Part shown: positions 9,183 through 17,233 of the stretch, in pieces
How the letters are laid out: the number at the start of each line of letters is the position of its first letter
Numbering within the stretch: position 1 is the first letter of the stretch
Source: Pedobacter cryoconitis
GTDB lineage: Bacteria > Bacteroidota > Bacteroidia > Sphingobacteriales > Sphingobacteriaceae
NCBI GenBank assembly: GCA_019352875.1
Contig: JAAAFW010000015.1
Coordinates: forward strand, 846,056 to 910,055
Direction: 5' to 3'
Length of the DNA stretch: 64,000 bases
Translations under genes and position numbers: made by a program
The notes under the pieces: generated by a model
What the model saw: only the letters and a program-made list of their open reading frames with translations
Database searches by the model: none
What the model was told of the DNA's origin: nothing

Positions 9183-9878
9183 TTAGGGATTGAAATGTGG
9201 GCTGACGATTTGCCCATCCATCATTTCGATGATGCGATCTGATTTATCCGCAAAATCATTATCATGTGTGACAGCAATAATGGTCTGACCAAATTCCTGC
9301 GCTAACTTTTGGAATGCTTCAAAAACAATGTCTGTATTTCTGGAATCCAGATTACCGGTAGGTTCATCCCCCATGATAATAAGTGGGTCGTTAATCAGGG
9401 CGCGTGCAATAGCTACACGTTGCTGCTGCCCACCAGATAGTTTGGCCGATGGTTTTAAGGCCTGATTATGCATACCCAGCATACGCAGTTTTTCATAAGC
9501 CCGGTACTCAATCTCTTTCCTGGAATATCTGCCTAGCCGAAGTGCCGGGATCATTACGTTTTTCAGACAGCTGAATTCATTGAGCAAGTAGTGAAATTGA
9601 AAAACGAATCCGATCTTTTCATTCCTGAGTGCCGCAAGCGCATTTTGTTTCTTGCCCGTGACCAGGTCGCCATCTATTGTTAGCCCGCCCTGATATTCGG
9701 TATCCATTGTTGAAAGAATATAAAGCAATGTCGATTTGCCACTTCCGGATTTGCCGACAAGCGAGACAAATTCACCTTTATTGACTGTGAAGGAGATATT
9801 GTCCAATACTTTAAATTTTTCAGGCGAGTAGAAAAATTTACCGATTTGATCTGCCTTTAAAATGATTTCTGTTTGCAT
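9183..9878 (-). CDS. ABC transporter ATPase, MacB/LolD type
   Basis: 231 aa nucleotide-binding subunit. Walker [10 protein letters not shown] (42-50), signature LSGGQQQR (147-154), Walker B LIIMGDEP (166-173) and switch His205 are intact. The TGNLDSRNT block after Walker B is typical of LolD/MacB/FtsE-type ATPases that power mechanotransmission exporters rather than import. Its stop codon and the DUF5686 start are 14 bases apart, and it begins two bases after the permease stop, so it is tightly coupled in the operon. It energises the FtsX-type permease next door. Confidence 0.9.
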   Translation of the reverse strand: MQTEIILKADQIGKFFYSPEKFKVLDNISFTVNKGEFVSLVGKSGSGKSTLLYILSTMDTEYQGGLTIDGDLVTGKKQNALAALRNEKIGFVFQFHYLLNEFSCLKNVMIPALRLGRYSRKEIEYRAYEKLRMLGMHNQALKPSAKLSGGQQQRVAIARALINDPLIIMGDEPTGNLDSRNTDIVFEAFQKLAQEFGQTIIAVTHDNDFADKSDRIIEMMDGQIVSPHFNP

Positions 9879-9880
9879 GA

Positions 9881-11128
9881 TTATTTTCTGAAAATAGAAA
9901 CGGGATCTACATTGGCTGCTTTCCTGGCAGGCAGGTAACCTGCTAAGAGCGTAATGAACAGTCCGAATAAGCTTCCTTTAATAAAAATGTAAGTGTCAAA
10001 GACGATAGGGAAATAGCCGATGTCGCCGCCCAGATAGATTCTGGAAGTCAGGAATACCAGAAGAATTGCCAGTAAAAGGCCGGCAAGGATGCCCATTAAA
10101 CCGATTAGTGCACCTTGTAGGACAAAAATCCGGATTACATCACTACTCTGAAACCCCATAGCTTTTAATATCGCTATGTCGTTAATTTTTTGACTAATGG
10201 TCATGTTCAGAATATTATAGATGCCAAAGCCAGCCACCAGTAATATCGAAAGCGATATTGCAGATACAAGTACACTACGCATATTAGCAGCACTCACCAG
10301 TGTTTCATTGGCAGCCTTCCAGTCTTCCGCTTTATAGCCTGTCAGCGCAGAAAACCTGGTCGAATAATCTGCTGCTTTGTTAAAATCAACTACATCTACA
10401 TTGATATCGGTTACATAACTTGCCCCTTCACGCATCAATTGCTGCGCGGAATGAATACTGATATAAGATTTCGTCTTATCTGTGAGTGAATTTTTGGTTT
10501 TGAACAGTCCGGCTACTTTCATGACCTTAGTTATGTTTCTCGAAGAGGTAATACTGATATTATCCCCGGTTTTAACGTTCATTTTTGAAGCGACACCTAC
10601 GCCCAGTAGTATTCCGTTGGGGAAGACCTCCAGATCCTCCATTTTACCTTCTACCATTGTTGACCTGATGGCGAACATCTGGTCCGCCTCCATTATCCCG
10701 ACACCTGAAGCGTTTCCCGTAATCAGAGACATTCCGCTGTTATAAAATATATTTACCGCTATTTGGGGTGTAACGATTGTTACTTCCGGCTGGGATTTTA
10801 ATAAAGCAACAATGCGTTCCGGATCAATAATACGGTTGCTCCTGGGAACAATTTTGGGGTTACTGATGAGATTAAGCATATTGGTGTCATTGTTTTTAAA
10901 AAGGGGTTTACTGATCTGGTCCTCCTCATATACGCGGATATGAGGAGTATTATTGAAGATCATAGCATTGGATTTTTGAGTGAAACCGGCAGTCATGCAG
11001 TTCATGAAAATAAAAATGGCTATGCCGATTGTCACACCCAGCGATGCGATGAGCGTTAATCTCTTACTGGTTACGATGTAAGTGATCGAAATATCTGTAT
11101 CGATGTTGTGCTTGTATTGATCTCTCAT
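9881..11128 (-). CDS. ABC transporter permease, FtsX/MacB type
   Basis: 415 aa. One N-terminal helix (about 25-47), a 230-residue periplasmic MacB_PCD-like domain and three C-terminal helices (about 288-312, 335-365, 378-402) give the four-helix topology of MacB/LolC-type permeases. The segment NMTISQKINDIAILKAMGF (cytoplasmic loop) is the classic FtsX coupling helix motif. The permease and ATPase are separate polypeptides here, unlike MacB. It lies between the adaptor and the ATPase with gaps of 8 and 2 bases. Cargo is unknown: peptide, lipoprotein or glycolipid are all possible. Confidence 0.85.
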   Translation of the reverse strand: MRDQYKHNIDTDISITYIVTSKRLTLIASLGVTIGIAIFIFMNCMTAGFTQKSNAMIFNNTPHIRVYEEDQISKPLFKNNDTNMLNLISNPKIVPRSNRIIDPERIVALLKSQPEVTIVTPQIAVNIFYNSGMSLITGNASGVGIMEADQMFAIRSTMVEGKMEDLEVFPNGILLGVGVASKMNVKTGDNISITSSRNITKVMKVAGLFKTKNSLTDKTKSYISIHSAQQLMREGASYVTDINVDVVDFNKAADYSTRFSALTGYKAEDWKAANETLVSAANMRSVLVSAISLSILLVAGFGIYNILNMTISQKINDIAILKAMGFQSSDVIRIFVLQGALIGLMGILAGLLLAILLVFLTSRIYLGGDIGYFPIVFDTYIFIKGSLFGLFITLLAGYLPARKAANVDPVSIFRK

Positions 11129-11136
11129 GATTAATG

Positions 11137-12228
11137 TTAGGGGGCAGTGATAGTTTCGTTCTCCTTAAGGCCGCTGAGGATCTCTACCCAGTCAGTTGAA
11201 ACAATACCAGTCCGGACTGATACCGGTTTTTTTCCGCCCTTTAATGTGACTTTGTTGCCATAACCAAGAAAAAGTGCAGGGATGACCATCGCATTCTTTT
11301 TGGTTCCTGTGATAATGTTAGCTTCCAGCTGTGTACCGATAATATCAAGATCAGGCTTTTCCTTAAAATAGGCTTTAACCAGGAACGATCTGGAGGCTTC
11401 ATCAAAGGCAGGCAGAATCTGCCTGAGTACAGCTTTATAGATTTTATTTTTATTGGTATTTAGCCTCACAACTATTTCCTGGCCTATCTTCAACTTGGAC
11501 ATGTTGTTCTCGTCTACATTTAACCTAGCGTAGATGAGCCCGGGATTACCAATCGTTGCGATCACGTCACCTTTACGGACGTAATCACCTAATTGCTTTT
11601 TCTTTAAAAATATTTTACCGGCGTGAAGCGCTTTTAACTGGTTTTGCTGGCTGATCACCTCATTGACATCACTTGCGTAACGCTGCGTTACTTCGTTTTC
11701 CAATGCTGTCATTTTCTGGTTCTGATATTGTTCCTGTAATGCACTAAGAGTGGCCTGAGAACTAATGAGTGTAAGCCGGGCATTCTCATATTCTGTTTTG
11801 GAAACGCTATTATTTTCATAAAGACGTTTAAATCTCTCTGCCTGTTGCTGATCGAGTTTCAGTTTTGCTACCGCACTTTGCAAATTTGCCTTGATTTGCA
11901 GCAGCGCTGGTGCAGAGGACAATGTGTTTTCATGTGCGATTACATGGAGACTGTTCGCACTTTGTGCGTTGATAATATTTTGGTCGTTATCAATGATAGC
12001 CAGTAACTCGCCATTTTTCACCAGTGTTCCCTCACTAAAATTCATTTTCACCAGGTAGCCGTCAGTTTGTGCGGTTAGCTCATACCTGTCGTCTGATTCA
12101 AGCGTTCCCGGGGCAAATACCAGATCTGAAATATCTTTACGGCTGGCTTGTGTTTCATTTAACTTATTGCCACAAGAGGAGAGGACAAGCAAACTTGCCA
12201 TTATCTTAATTAAATGTGTGTGTTTCAT
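11137..12228 (-). CDS. HlyD/MacA-like periplasmic adaptor lipoprotein
   Basis: 363 aa. Lipoprotein signal LLVLSSC with the acylated Cys19. The order is that of a membrane fusion protein: a lipoyl-like half near 55-85 (DGYLVKMNFSEGTLVKNGELLAII), a long coiled-coil hairpin (about 95-205), the second lipoyl half (KKKQLGDYVRKGDVIATIG) and a beta-barrel. It should bridge the inner-membrane permease to TolC. Its start overlaps the TolC gene end by four bases (ATGA type), so translation is coupled. MacA-like role by context. Confidence 0.85.
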   Translation of the reverse strand: MKHTHLIKIMASLLVLSSCGNKLNETQASRKDISDLVFAPGTLESDDRYELTAQTDGYLVKMNFSEGTLVKNGELLAIIDNDQNIINAQSANSLHVIAHENTLSSAPALLQIKANLQSAVAKLKLDQQQAERFKRLYENNSVSKTEYENARLTLISSQATLSALQEQYQNQKMTALENEVTQRYASDVNEVISQQNQLKALHAGKIFLKKKQLGDYVRKGDVIATIGNPGLIYARLNVDENNMSKLKIGQEIVVRLNTNKNKIYKAVLRQILPAFDEASRSFLVKAYFKEKPDLDIIGTQLEANIITGTKKNAMVIPALFLGYGNKVTLKGGKKPVSVRTGIVSTDWVEILSGLKENETITAP

Positions 12229-13550
12229 CTGATAGTATTGCTGATTGTTATTTTACTTCTTGCATATTTTGCATTAGCCAGTTGTGCCACCGTATTCAGG
12301 CTACTGTTTAGCCAGTCATCAAAAGAGTCTATAAGATCAGTTGCTGATAAAATGCCTTCTCGGTAGATGTCCAGGTTTTTATAATAGGAATCTTTACGCA
12401 GCGCTTCTATCTGAAGTGCAATCCGGTAACTTCTTTCAGCTTTTTGTTCGTCCAGTGTTAACTGATTATTGTTAATCCTATCCTGTAAAATATTATGCTG
12501 CCAGTTATTTCGGGCAACCTGCAGATTGATCCTGTCATATTTAGCAGCAGCGATTTTCGAGACCTCTGGCAATAGTGGTATGCTAAGGCGCAGTCCTATA
12601 TAACTAGTACCAAACCATCTGCTGTTATCAAAAAACTGGTTGTTTGTATTTTGCTGTAGCCCAAATGAACTGAATAGGTTTAGCGTCGGGTAAAACCATC
12701 TTTTATCTGCCCGAAGTGTTGCTTCCTGATATTTAGTCTGCAATTCCGCCTGGCGTTGGAGCAGGTCGCCGCTGGCTGTTATCGTTAAATCGACTTTTGG
12801 AATAGTAACTTCCTTTGCAATAATAGTAACAGGGGTGACAGAATCTATATCAGCCAGGATCTTCAGCATATTGTATTGTTGCTGAAGTTGTACTTCCAGC
12901 TGTTGCAGTTTGTCCTGAACTGTTAAACGGTTGGCTAGTGCAATATTCACGTCTTGTTTCCTTGCTATTCCTTCTTTATGCTTGTTTTGTAAGATGATGC
13001 AAAGTGTATCTGCATTGTCCAGGCTTTTACGGGTAACAAGGATTTGCCCCTGGTAAGACAGAATATTATGGTACGAGGCAGAGATACTTTCATAAACTGC
13101 TTTTTTGTCCAGCAGGTTATTGACCCTGGTCAGTTGTTCATTAGTTTTAGCGGTCTTTATTAATGCTGCAGCATAGGGATTAATGAGATCGATCTGAGGC
13201 GAAAAGATAACATTGCTTTCATACTTTTGTCCAAAGTTGACAGGGCGATAAGTCCCTTCGGGGCCACCAAATAACTCTGCAGGAATAAAACTGGTATTTA
13301 GTTTAGTGTTCGCAGTCATTGTAAAACTAGTACGGCCCTGCAAGTTCCATTTGCCTAGTTTTGCAGCAATTGTCTGATATTTGGCTAACATATTTTGCTG
13401 CACTGCATTTTGAAGGTTATTGTTATGGCTATCTGCATAAGTAAAAACCTCTTCTAAAGATTGAAAAACCAGCTTCTCCTGCGCATTCAGTGATATACTG
13501 GAAATGAAACATAAAACAAGTAGAAAGATAAAGAAAGCTGTCTTCATCAT
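12225..13550 (-). CDS. TolC-family outer-membrane efflux protein
   Basis: 441 aa. Signal peptide 1-23 ending LNAQ, then two long alpha-helical repeat halves with the heptad-rich text expected of outer-membrane factor proteins (for example NNNLQNAVQQNMLAKYQ and the DLIDSFDDWLNSSLN C-terminal helix). First full-length gene of the exporter operon. The start ATG at 13550 overlaps the stop codon (TAATG) of a 35-aa leader frame that is a remnant of another gene, so it may be translated by re-initiation. ATG-ATG at the start leaves one codon of uncertainty. Confidence 0.85.
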   Translation of the reverse strand: MMKTAFFIFLLVLCFISSISLNAQEKLVFQSLEEVFTYADSHNNNLQNAVQQNMLAKYQTIAAKLGKWNLQGRTSFTMTANTKLNTSFIPAELFGGPEGTYRPVNFGQKYESNVIFSPQIDLINPYAAALIKTAKTNEQLTRVNNLLDKKAVYESISASYHNILSYQGQILVTRKSLDNADTLCIILQNKHKEGIARKQDVNIALANRLTVQDKLQQLEVQLQQQYNMLKILADIDSVTPVTIIAKEVTIPKVDLTITASGDLLQRQAELQTKYQEATLRADKRWFYPTLNLFSSFGLQQNTNNQFFDNSRWFGTSYIGLRLSIPLLPEVSKIAAAKYDRINLQVARNNWQHNILQDRINNNQLTLDEQKAERSYRIALQIEALRKDSYYKNLDIYREGILSATDLIDSFDDWLNSSLNTVAQLANAKYARSKITISNTIR

Positions 13551-13657
13551 TAATTTGTAATAGGTATAACTATTAAATACCTGGTCTTGAAGAAAAACTG
13601 CTCAGTGCTCTTTGGCAGAACAATACTTGTGATAAGCACGCAAATCAATAATCTCAT
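13550..13657 (-). pseudogene. 35-aa remnant of a barrel gene N-terminus, now a leader frame of the TolC operon
   Basis: A frame from ATG at 13657 to TAA at 13552-13550 encodes 35 aa beginning MRLLICVLI and later QFFFKTRYLI. The barrel protein encoded at 5570-6472 begins MRLLLICVFI and continues QVFFKTEYFG at the matching position, so this frame is the eroded 5-prime end of a paralogue. Its promoter is also duplicated (13704-13774). The stop overlaps the TolC start by one base. It is either a relic or a working leader that couples translation into TolC. Confidence 0.6.
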
Positions 13658-13703
13658 CTTTTTAAATAAACATTTTCAAATAAATCAACACGTTTTATAC
13701 GGT

Positions 13704-13774
13704 TGTTGAGACAAATATCAAGGGAGCTCTACCGGGATAGAAATAGTTTTGACTGATGGTTGTTTAGCTTTGAC
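13704..13774 (-). promoter_or_regulatory. promoter of the exporter operon with LytTR-like direct repeats
   Basis: On the minus strand GTCAAAGCT (13766-13774) and GTCAAAACT (13745-13753) are separated by exactly 12 bases, followed by the -7-like GATATTTG (13712-13719). The repeats and the 26 bases at 13704-13729 are identical to those at 6505-6575, while the sequence between has diverged, which points to conserved binding sites. TTG at -33 is missing, as expected of an activator-dependent promoter. No LytTR regulator is encoded in the window. Confidence 0.6.
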
Positions 13775-14206
13775 AACCGGTAATTAGGCTATGAATACCA
13801 TTGTCTATAATGGTCAGTTTATAGTCATTTACAACCGACTTAAGCGAAAGCTTGCTGCAAAAAGTAATGCTGCTAGGGGCTTTATTTGTAGATTTTGGAT
13901 TTTGTGGCTTAAGGTTCCATGAGGAGAGTATGAAACTGCATGAAGCTTTGATATCAAAAAAGATTATGTAAATACCGATTTTGGACAAATCCGAACGTTC
14001 AGCATGAAAATTGAAGACATTAAATTCGAATGTTCAGCGTGAAAACAGCGTTTCGGGGTTATGACTGGAGAATGTGAAAAAACGTTTAGCTATTCTTTAT
14101 GCTCATAATTGCTAGCTGAACATAAGAGATGCTGAAACGACTTATTATATTAAAGGGCTTATCAGAATGTAGGAGGTCAATAAACATGAAGTCCGCAGTT
14201 GTGACT
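13775..14206. other. spacer with decayed coding sequence and a repeated 20-mer
   Basis: No convincing gene. CCGAACGTTCAGCATGAAAA (13991-14010) and TCGAATGTTCAGCGTGAAAA (14026-14045) are direct repeats with three mismatches, and GCTGAACAT (14115-14123) is an inverted copy of their core. A minus-strand frame at 13764-13988 ends in DYKLTIIDNG, which recalls the IxDNG box of histidine-kinase ATPase domains, but nothing else supports a kinase. Confidence 0.35.
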
Positions 14207-14569
14207 TCACAGATCATTGATTATCCGGTGCCTGTGTTGCAAGCCCCAATCTGCGATGCTATCCGTTAGGATCTTTAAGGACATGCCATATGATGTTACC
14301 TCGTAGCTGACAGCTAAAGGTTTGGTCGAAGCAACTTTTCTATCGATTATTCCATTCGTTTCCAATTCCTGTAATTCTCTACTTAGCATCTTACCGGAAA
14401 TACCGTTAACGTGTTTCAATAATTCTGAATATCGCATGGGTTTGTATAAGAGACGGGCTAAGATTGATATCTTCCATTTGCCGCTCAGTATATCCATTAC
14501 GTCATCAATAGCCCGTAATCTTTTTGCACAATCCTCAAAAGGAGGGAAATCTGTATTTGAATTTTCCAT
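14207..14569 (-). CDS. HxlR-family transcriptional regulator
   Basis: 120 aa, the usual size. The winged-helix text DVMDILSGKWKISILARLLYKPMRYSELLKHV, then GKMLSRELQELETNGII and a beta wing, is characteristic of HxlR/YodB regulators. A Cys in the N-terminal segment (FEDCAKRLR) matches the redox-sensing Cys position found in many members; whether it senses oxidants or quinones here is inference. It is divergent from a nitroreductase, the usual target of such regulators, with a 110-base shared control region. Confidence 0.88.
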   Translation of the reverse strand: MENSNTDFPPFEDCAKRLRAIDDVMDILSGKWKISILARLLYKPMRYSELLKHVNGISGKMLSRELQELETNGIIDRKVASTKPLAVSYEVTSYGMSLKILTDSIADWGLQHRHRIINDL

Positions 14570-14589
14570 GTTTTTCTGGTTACTATAAT

Positions 14590-14665
14590 GTCACTAAGGT
14601 TACTCAAATGTCACCATTACTTTTTGTCACAAAGTTACTTTTATAAATCAGTTAGTTTAGTTTTG
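14590..14665. promoter_or_regulatory. shared HxlR/nitroreductase control region
   Basis: GTCACTAAGGTTACT (14590-14604) and GTCACAAAGTTACTT (14626-14640) are imperfect direct repeats 36 bases apart, with a third half-match TGTCACCATTACT between them. A rightward -7 box TAGTTTTG (14658-14665) lies 14 bases before the nitroreductase ATG, and a leftward box TAACTTTG (14637-14630) sits inside the second repeat. A protein bound to the repeats would cover both promoters, which fits HxlR control. Confidence 0.5.
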
Positions 14666-14679
14666 GCATAAAAAAAAAG

Positions 14680-15375
14680 ATGAGCTTGTTAGAAAATTTA
14701 CATTGGCGCTATGCCACTAAAAAAATGAATGGTACAAAAATACCGAGAGAAAAATTAGATTATATCTTAGAAGCAGCAAGACTTGCACCATCGTCATCCG
14801 GCCTGCAACAGTATAAAATAATTGTGATCTCTGATAAGGCCCTACTGGAAAAAATAAAAGGTATATCGTACAACCAAAGCCAGATCACAGACTGTTCACA
14901 TCTACTGGTTTTTGCTGCTTGGGATGAATATTATGATGAACGTGTATCAAAAGTGTTCAATTTTATAATGGATGAGCGTGGATTGCCGCATCATACGATG
15001 GATGGTTATAAGCATGTTATTCTCTCCAATTTTGCAACCTACAATAAAGATTGGGAAGCACATCATGCAGCAAAACAAAGTTATATCTCTTTTGCTATGG
15101 CAATTGCAGCGGCTGCAGAACAGCAAATTGATGCCACACCCATAGAAGGATTTCTGAACGAAAAACTGGATGATCTGTTAAGACTAAATGGTACGGGCTA
15201 CAAAAGCACTGTTATCTTGCCCTTAGGTTACCGTGAAGAAGAAAATGACTGGCTGGTTAACATGAAAAAAGTACGTATGCCGCGTGAACAATTTATCCAG
15301 GAGATGACCATTGAAGATGCAGCCGATATAGGCGAGGCAATGACCGAAGATCTAGATGTATTTATTCAAAAGTAA
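14680..15375 (+). CDS. nitroreductase-family NAD(P)H-dependent oxidoreductase
   Basis: 231 aa FMN enzyme of the nitroreductase superfamily. The N-terminal HWRYATKKM, the LAPSSSGLQQYKIIVI FMN-binding segment (about 32-47) and the C-terminal VILPLGYREEENDW block are family hallmarks, closest to NfsB/YfkO-like proteins. These reduce nitroaromatics, quinones or flavins. The HxlR gene is divergent, so induction by electrophiles or quinones is likely by analogy with the YodB-type pairs. The ATG is preceded by an A-rich leader and a good -7 box. Confidence 0.88.
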   Translation: MSLLENLHWRYATKKMNGTKIPREKLDYILEAARLAPSSSGLQQYKIIVISDKALLEKIKGISYNQSQITDCSHLLVFAAWDEYYDERVSKVFNFIMDERGLPHHTMDGYKHVILSNFATYNKDWEAHHAAKQSYISFAMAIAAAAEQQIDATPIEGFLNEKLDDLLRLNGTGYKSTVILPLGYREEENDWLVNMKKVRMPREQFIQEMTIEDAADIGEAMTEDLDVFIQK

Positions 15376-15819
15376 TTTTTTTTTGCCTTTTTGTCCGGTT
15401 TGCTGTTTCCATGGCGCCCGTGAAATTCGCTTGTGTACAGCCCGGACAAACAGCATTCTATTAAATGGCGTGTCACGGATCTCGTAAAGCCATCTTCGTT
15501 ACTAACCCATTCAATCAAGAAATTACCTTATTTCATAATAACTGATATCCACTCTGTTACTAAGCCATGGGGCTTTATTCAGTTTTTGGCTTGGTTTTAC
15601 TATTTATTTATCAAAATAAATTTGCTATTCTAAAATTAACACTTATTTTCGTGTACGTTACCGGTTTTGCTAAATGTTGATATACAGTTATTTATAATTA
15701 TTTAAGCAGCCTTTAATTTCAGCTATTATTATCGAATACTTTACGATTTCCTTAAAATAAGGATAACTATAATAAAACTACGTGTACGTACCCGGTGTAG
15801 ACATTTGCATAACCATATT
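15376..15819. other. 444-base spacer with palindromic operators
   Basis: No gene seen. TTTGTCCGG (15390-15398) and CCGGACAAA (15442-15450) are inverted repeats 43 bases apart, possibly a loose terminator for the nitroreductase transcript. The right half is A/T-rich and contains the two operator-like palindromes listed separately. Confidence 0.5.
15650..15796. promoter_or_regulatory. two LacI-type operator-like palindromes
   Basis: CGTGTACGTTACCGG (15650-15664) and CGTGTACGTACCCGG (15781-15795) share 13 of 15 bases and are near palindromes centred on the TACGTA/TACGTT core. The second ends 24 bases before the acyltransferase ATG. Sequences of this type are typical LacI-family operators in carbohydrate loci. 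The regulator is not in the window, so this is inference from symmetry, repetition and place. Confidence 0.5.
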
Positions 15820-16965
15820 ATGGAAAAACCTCAATTAATTCAAAACACCAGATTATTCTCTCTCGATATTTTTAGAGGGATTACGATTGCAACGATGATT
15901 TTGGTTAACAATATGGGAAGCCACGAGTACGTGTACAGCCAGTTGGCCCATTCTGGCTGGGAGGGTTGTACCATTACAGACCTCGTATTTCCTTTCTTCC
16001 TTTTTATAATAGGGGTATCAATATTCTTTGCTATGGATAGAAAGCGCTTTGCTACACCGCACGTAGAAATCATTTCCTCGGCAGCTAGGCGATCAATAAT
16101 TATGATCAGTCTGAGTTTTATTCTTTTTCTCTTTCCGCAGATATTTACATCACCAGTGGAAGCTATTCTGAATTTGCGTATACAAGGTATTCTGTTTAGG
16201 ATAGCTATAGTGTATTTTGTCAGTATAATAATTTTTATCAAAATCAATTTGAAAACGCAGGTGATACTAGGGGTGGTCCTGCTAATTGGTTACTGGGCAA
16301 TAATGAGTTTTATTCCGGTTCCGGGAATTGGGGCTGCTAATTATGGAAAAGACACCAATTTGGGTGCCTATTTGGACCGAATGCTATTTGGGACTTCTCA
16401 TCTGTTCAATAAAACCTGGGATCCACAGGCACTGTTGGGTACACTGCCTTCTTGCGTTACCGTCATCATAGGGATTATTTCAGGTTACATTTTAAAGAAT
16501 AGCCACTACAATGTTTCTAGAAGATGTTTTCAATTATTTGTAATGGGATTAATCTGTATCGTTTTTGGATTGGCCTGGGGACGGTTTTTTCCTATTAATA
16601 AATCACTTTGGACAAGCTCTTATGTACTTTATACTGGTGGATTAGCCTGTGTGGGGCTTTCTTTGAGTTACTATTTAATTGACATCAGAGGAATTAGGAT
16701 GCCATTCTTTCCATTTCTGGCCTTGGGGAGAAATGCAATAACGATCTATTTCTTGTCTGAGCTTCTACCAAGGATCATGAATTTAATCCAGGTCAGAAAA
16801 GCAGGAGAAAGCGTGGATCTAAGGACATTTATCTACCATTATTTACTTCAACCGCTTTTTGAATCTCCATATCTCGGTTCTCTTGCCAATGGTGTGTTTT
16901 ACACGTTATTTTTTACAGCAGTAGCCTGGTGGATGTTTAAAAAGGACATTATAATCAAAATCTAG
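15820..16965 (+). CDS. DUF5009 / heparan-alpha-glucosaminide N-acetyltransferase-like membrane protein
   Basis: 381 aa from the ATG at 15820; an upstream TTG in the same frame (15805) is an unlikely start. About 10-11 hydrophobic segments. The opening LFSLDIFRGITIATMILVNN and the following HSGWEGCTITDLVFPFFLFIIGVSI are the hallmark of the DUF1624/DUF5009 acyltransferase family related to lysosomal HGSNAT, which moves acetyl groups across a membrane to amino sugars. The His of HSGWEG is the likely catalytic residue by family analogy. It is preceded by LacI-like operators and followed by a GH16 gene, which suggests a role in glycan use. Confidence 0.82.
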   Translation: MEKPQLIQNTRLFSLDIFRGITIATMILVNNMGSHEYVYSQLAHSGWEGCTITDLVFPFFLFIIGVSIFFAMDRKRFATPHVEIISSAARRSIIMISLSFILFLFPQIFTSPVEAILNLRIQGILFRIAIVYFVSIIIFIKINLKTQVILGVVLLIGYWAIMSFIPVPGIGAANYGKDTNLGAYLDRMLFGTSHLFNKTWDPQALLGTLPSCVTVIIGIISGYILKNSHYNVSRRCFQLFVMGLICIVFGLAWGRFFPINKSLWTSSYVLYTGGLACVGLSLSYYLIDIRGIRMPFFPFLALGRNAITIYFLSELLPRIMNLIQVRKAGESVDLRTFIYHYLLQPLFESPYLGSLANGVFYTLFFTAVAWWMFKKDIIIKI

Positions 16966-16998
16966 ACTTGAAGAAAATCAGCCATAATCAAAAACCAA

Positions 16999-17103
16999 AT
17001 GAAAAAAACTATTTATTTATCGGTATTACCGTTGCTAACAGTATCGGCGATGTCAGGATTTATTAATTCACTGAGTAGAGATAAGCGTCCCGCTTTAGTT
17101 TGA
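16999..17103 (+). pseudogene. 34-aa secreted-protein start cut short by a stop
   Basis: ATG at 16999 opens MKKTIYLSVLPLLTVSAMSG, a good signal-peptide-like start, but the frame stops after 34 codons (TGA 17101-17103) following SRDKRPALV. This looks like the 5-prime stub of a lost exported enzyme rather than a complete gene. The distance to the GH16 gene (130 bases) fits a deletion. A real small secreted peptide is the alternative. Confidence 0.35.
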
Positions 17104-17147
17104 CAAGCTTTCAATAATAGAATTTTTTGCAGTGCTTGAATTATATG

Positions 17148-17165
17148 GTGGCTTTTTAAAGCCAC
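17148..17165. other. hairpin between the stub and the GH16 gene
   Basis: GTGGCTTT and AAAGCCAC form a perfect 8-bp stem with a TT loop. The flanks have no strong T-run, so termination would be weak. It may be the end of the upstream transcript or a leader structure of the GH16 gene. Confidence 0.4.
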
Positions 17166-17233
17166 TCAGGCCTTCTTTTGCCCAATTTTTACACACAGTA
17201 CCCATGCAATAAAAAATTAAAAACCTTTTAATT

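Noticed and set aside
13764-13988. 74-codon minus-strand frame
   Set aside because: It begins with a rare TTG, lacks a family match except for a short IIDNG stretch, and its end lies inside the promoter repeats. Treated as decayed spacer, not a gene.
14186-14269. 27-codon plus-strand frame with a good AGGAGG site in front
   Set aside because: It runs antisense through the end of the HxlR gene, the peptide has no recognisable features, and Shine-Dalgarno sites are not used elsewhere in the window.
15433-15633. 66-codon plus-strand frame in the spacer after the nitroreductase gene
   Set aside because: No promoter box, no domain; the reading frame crosses inverted repeats. Not supported.
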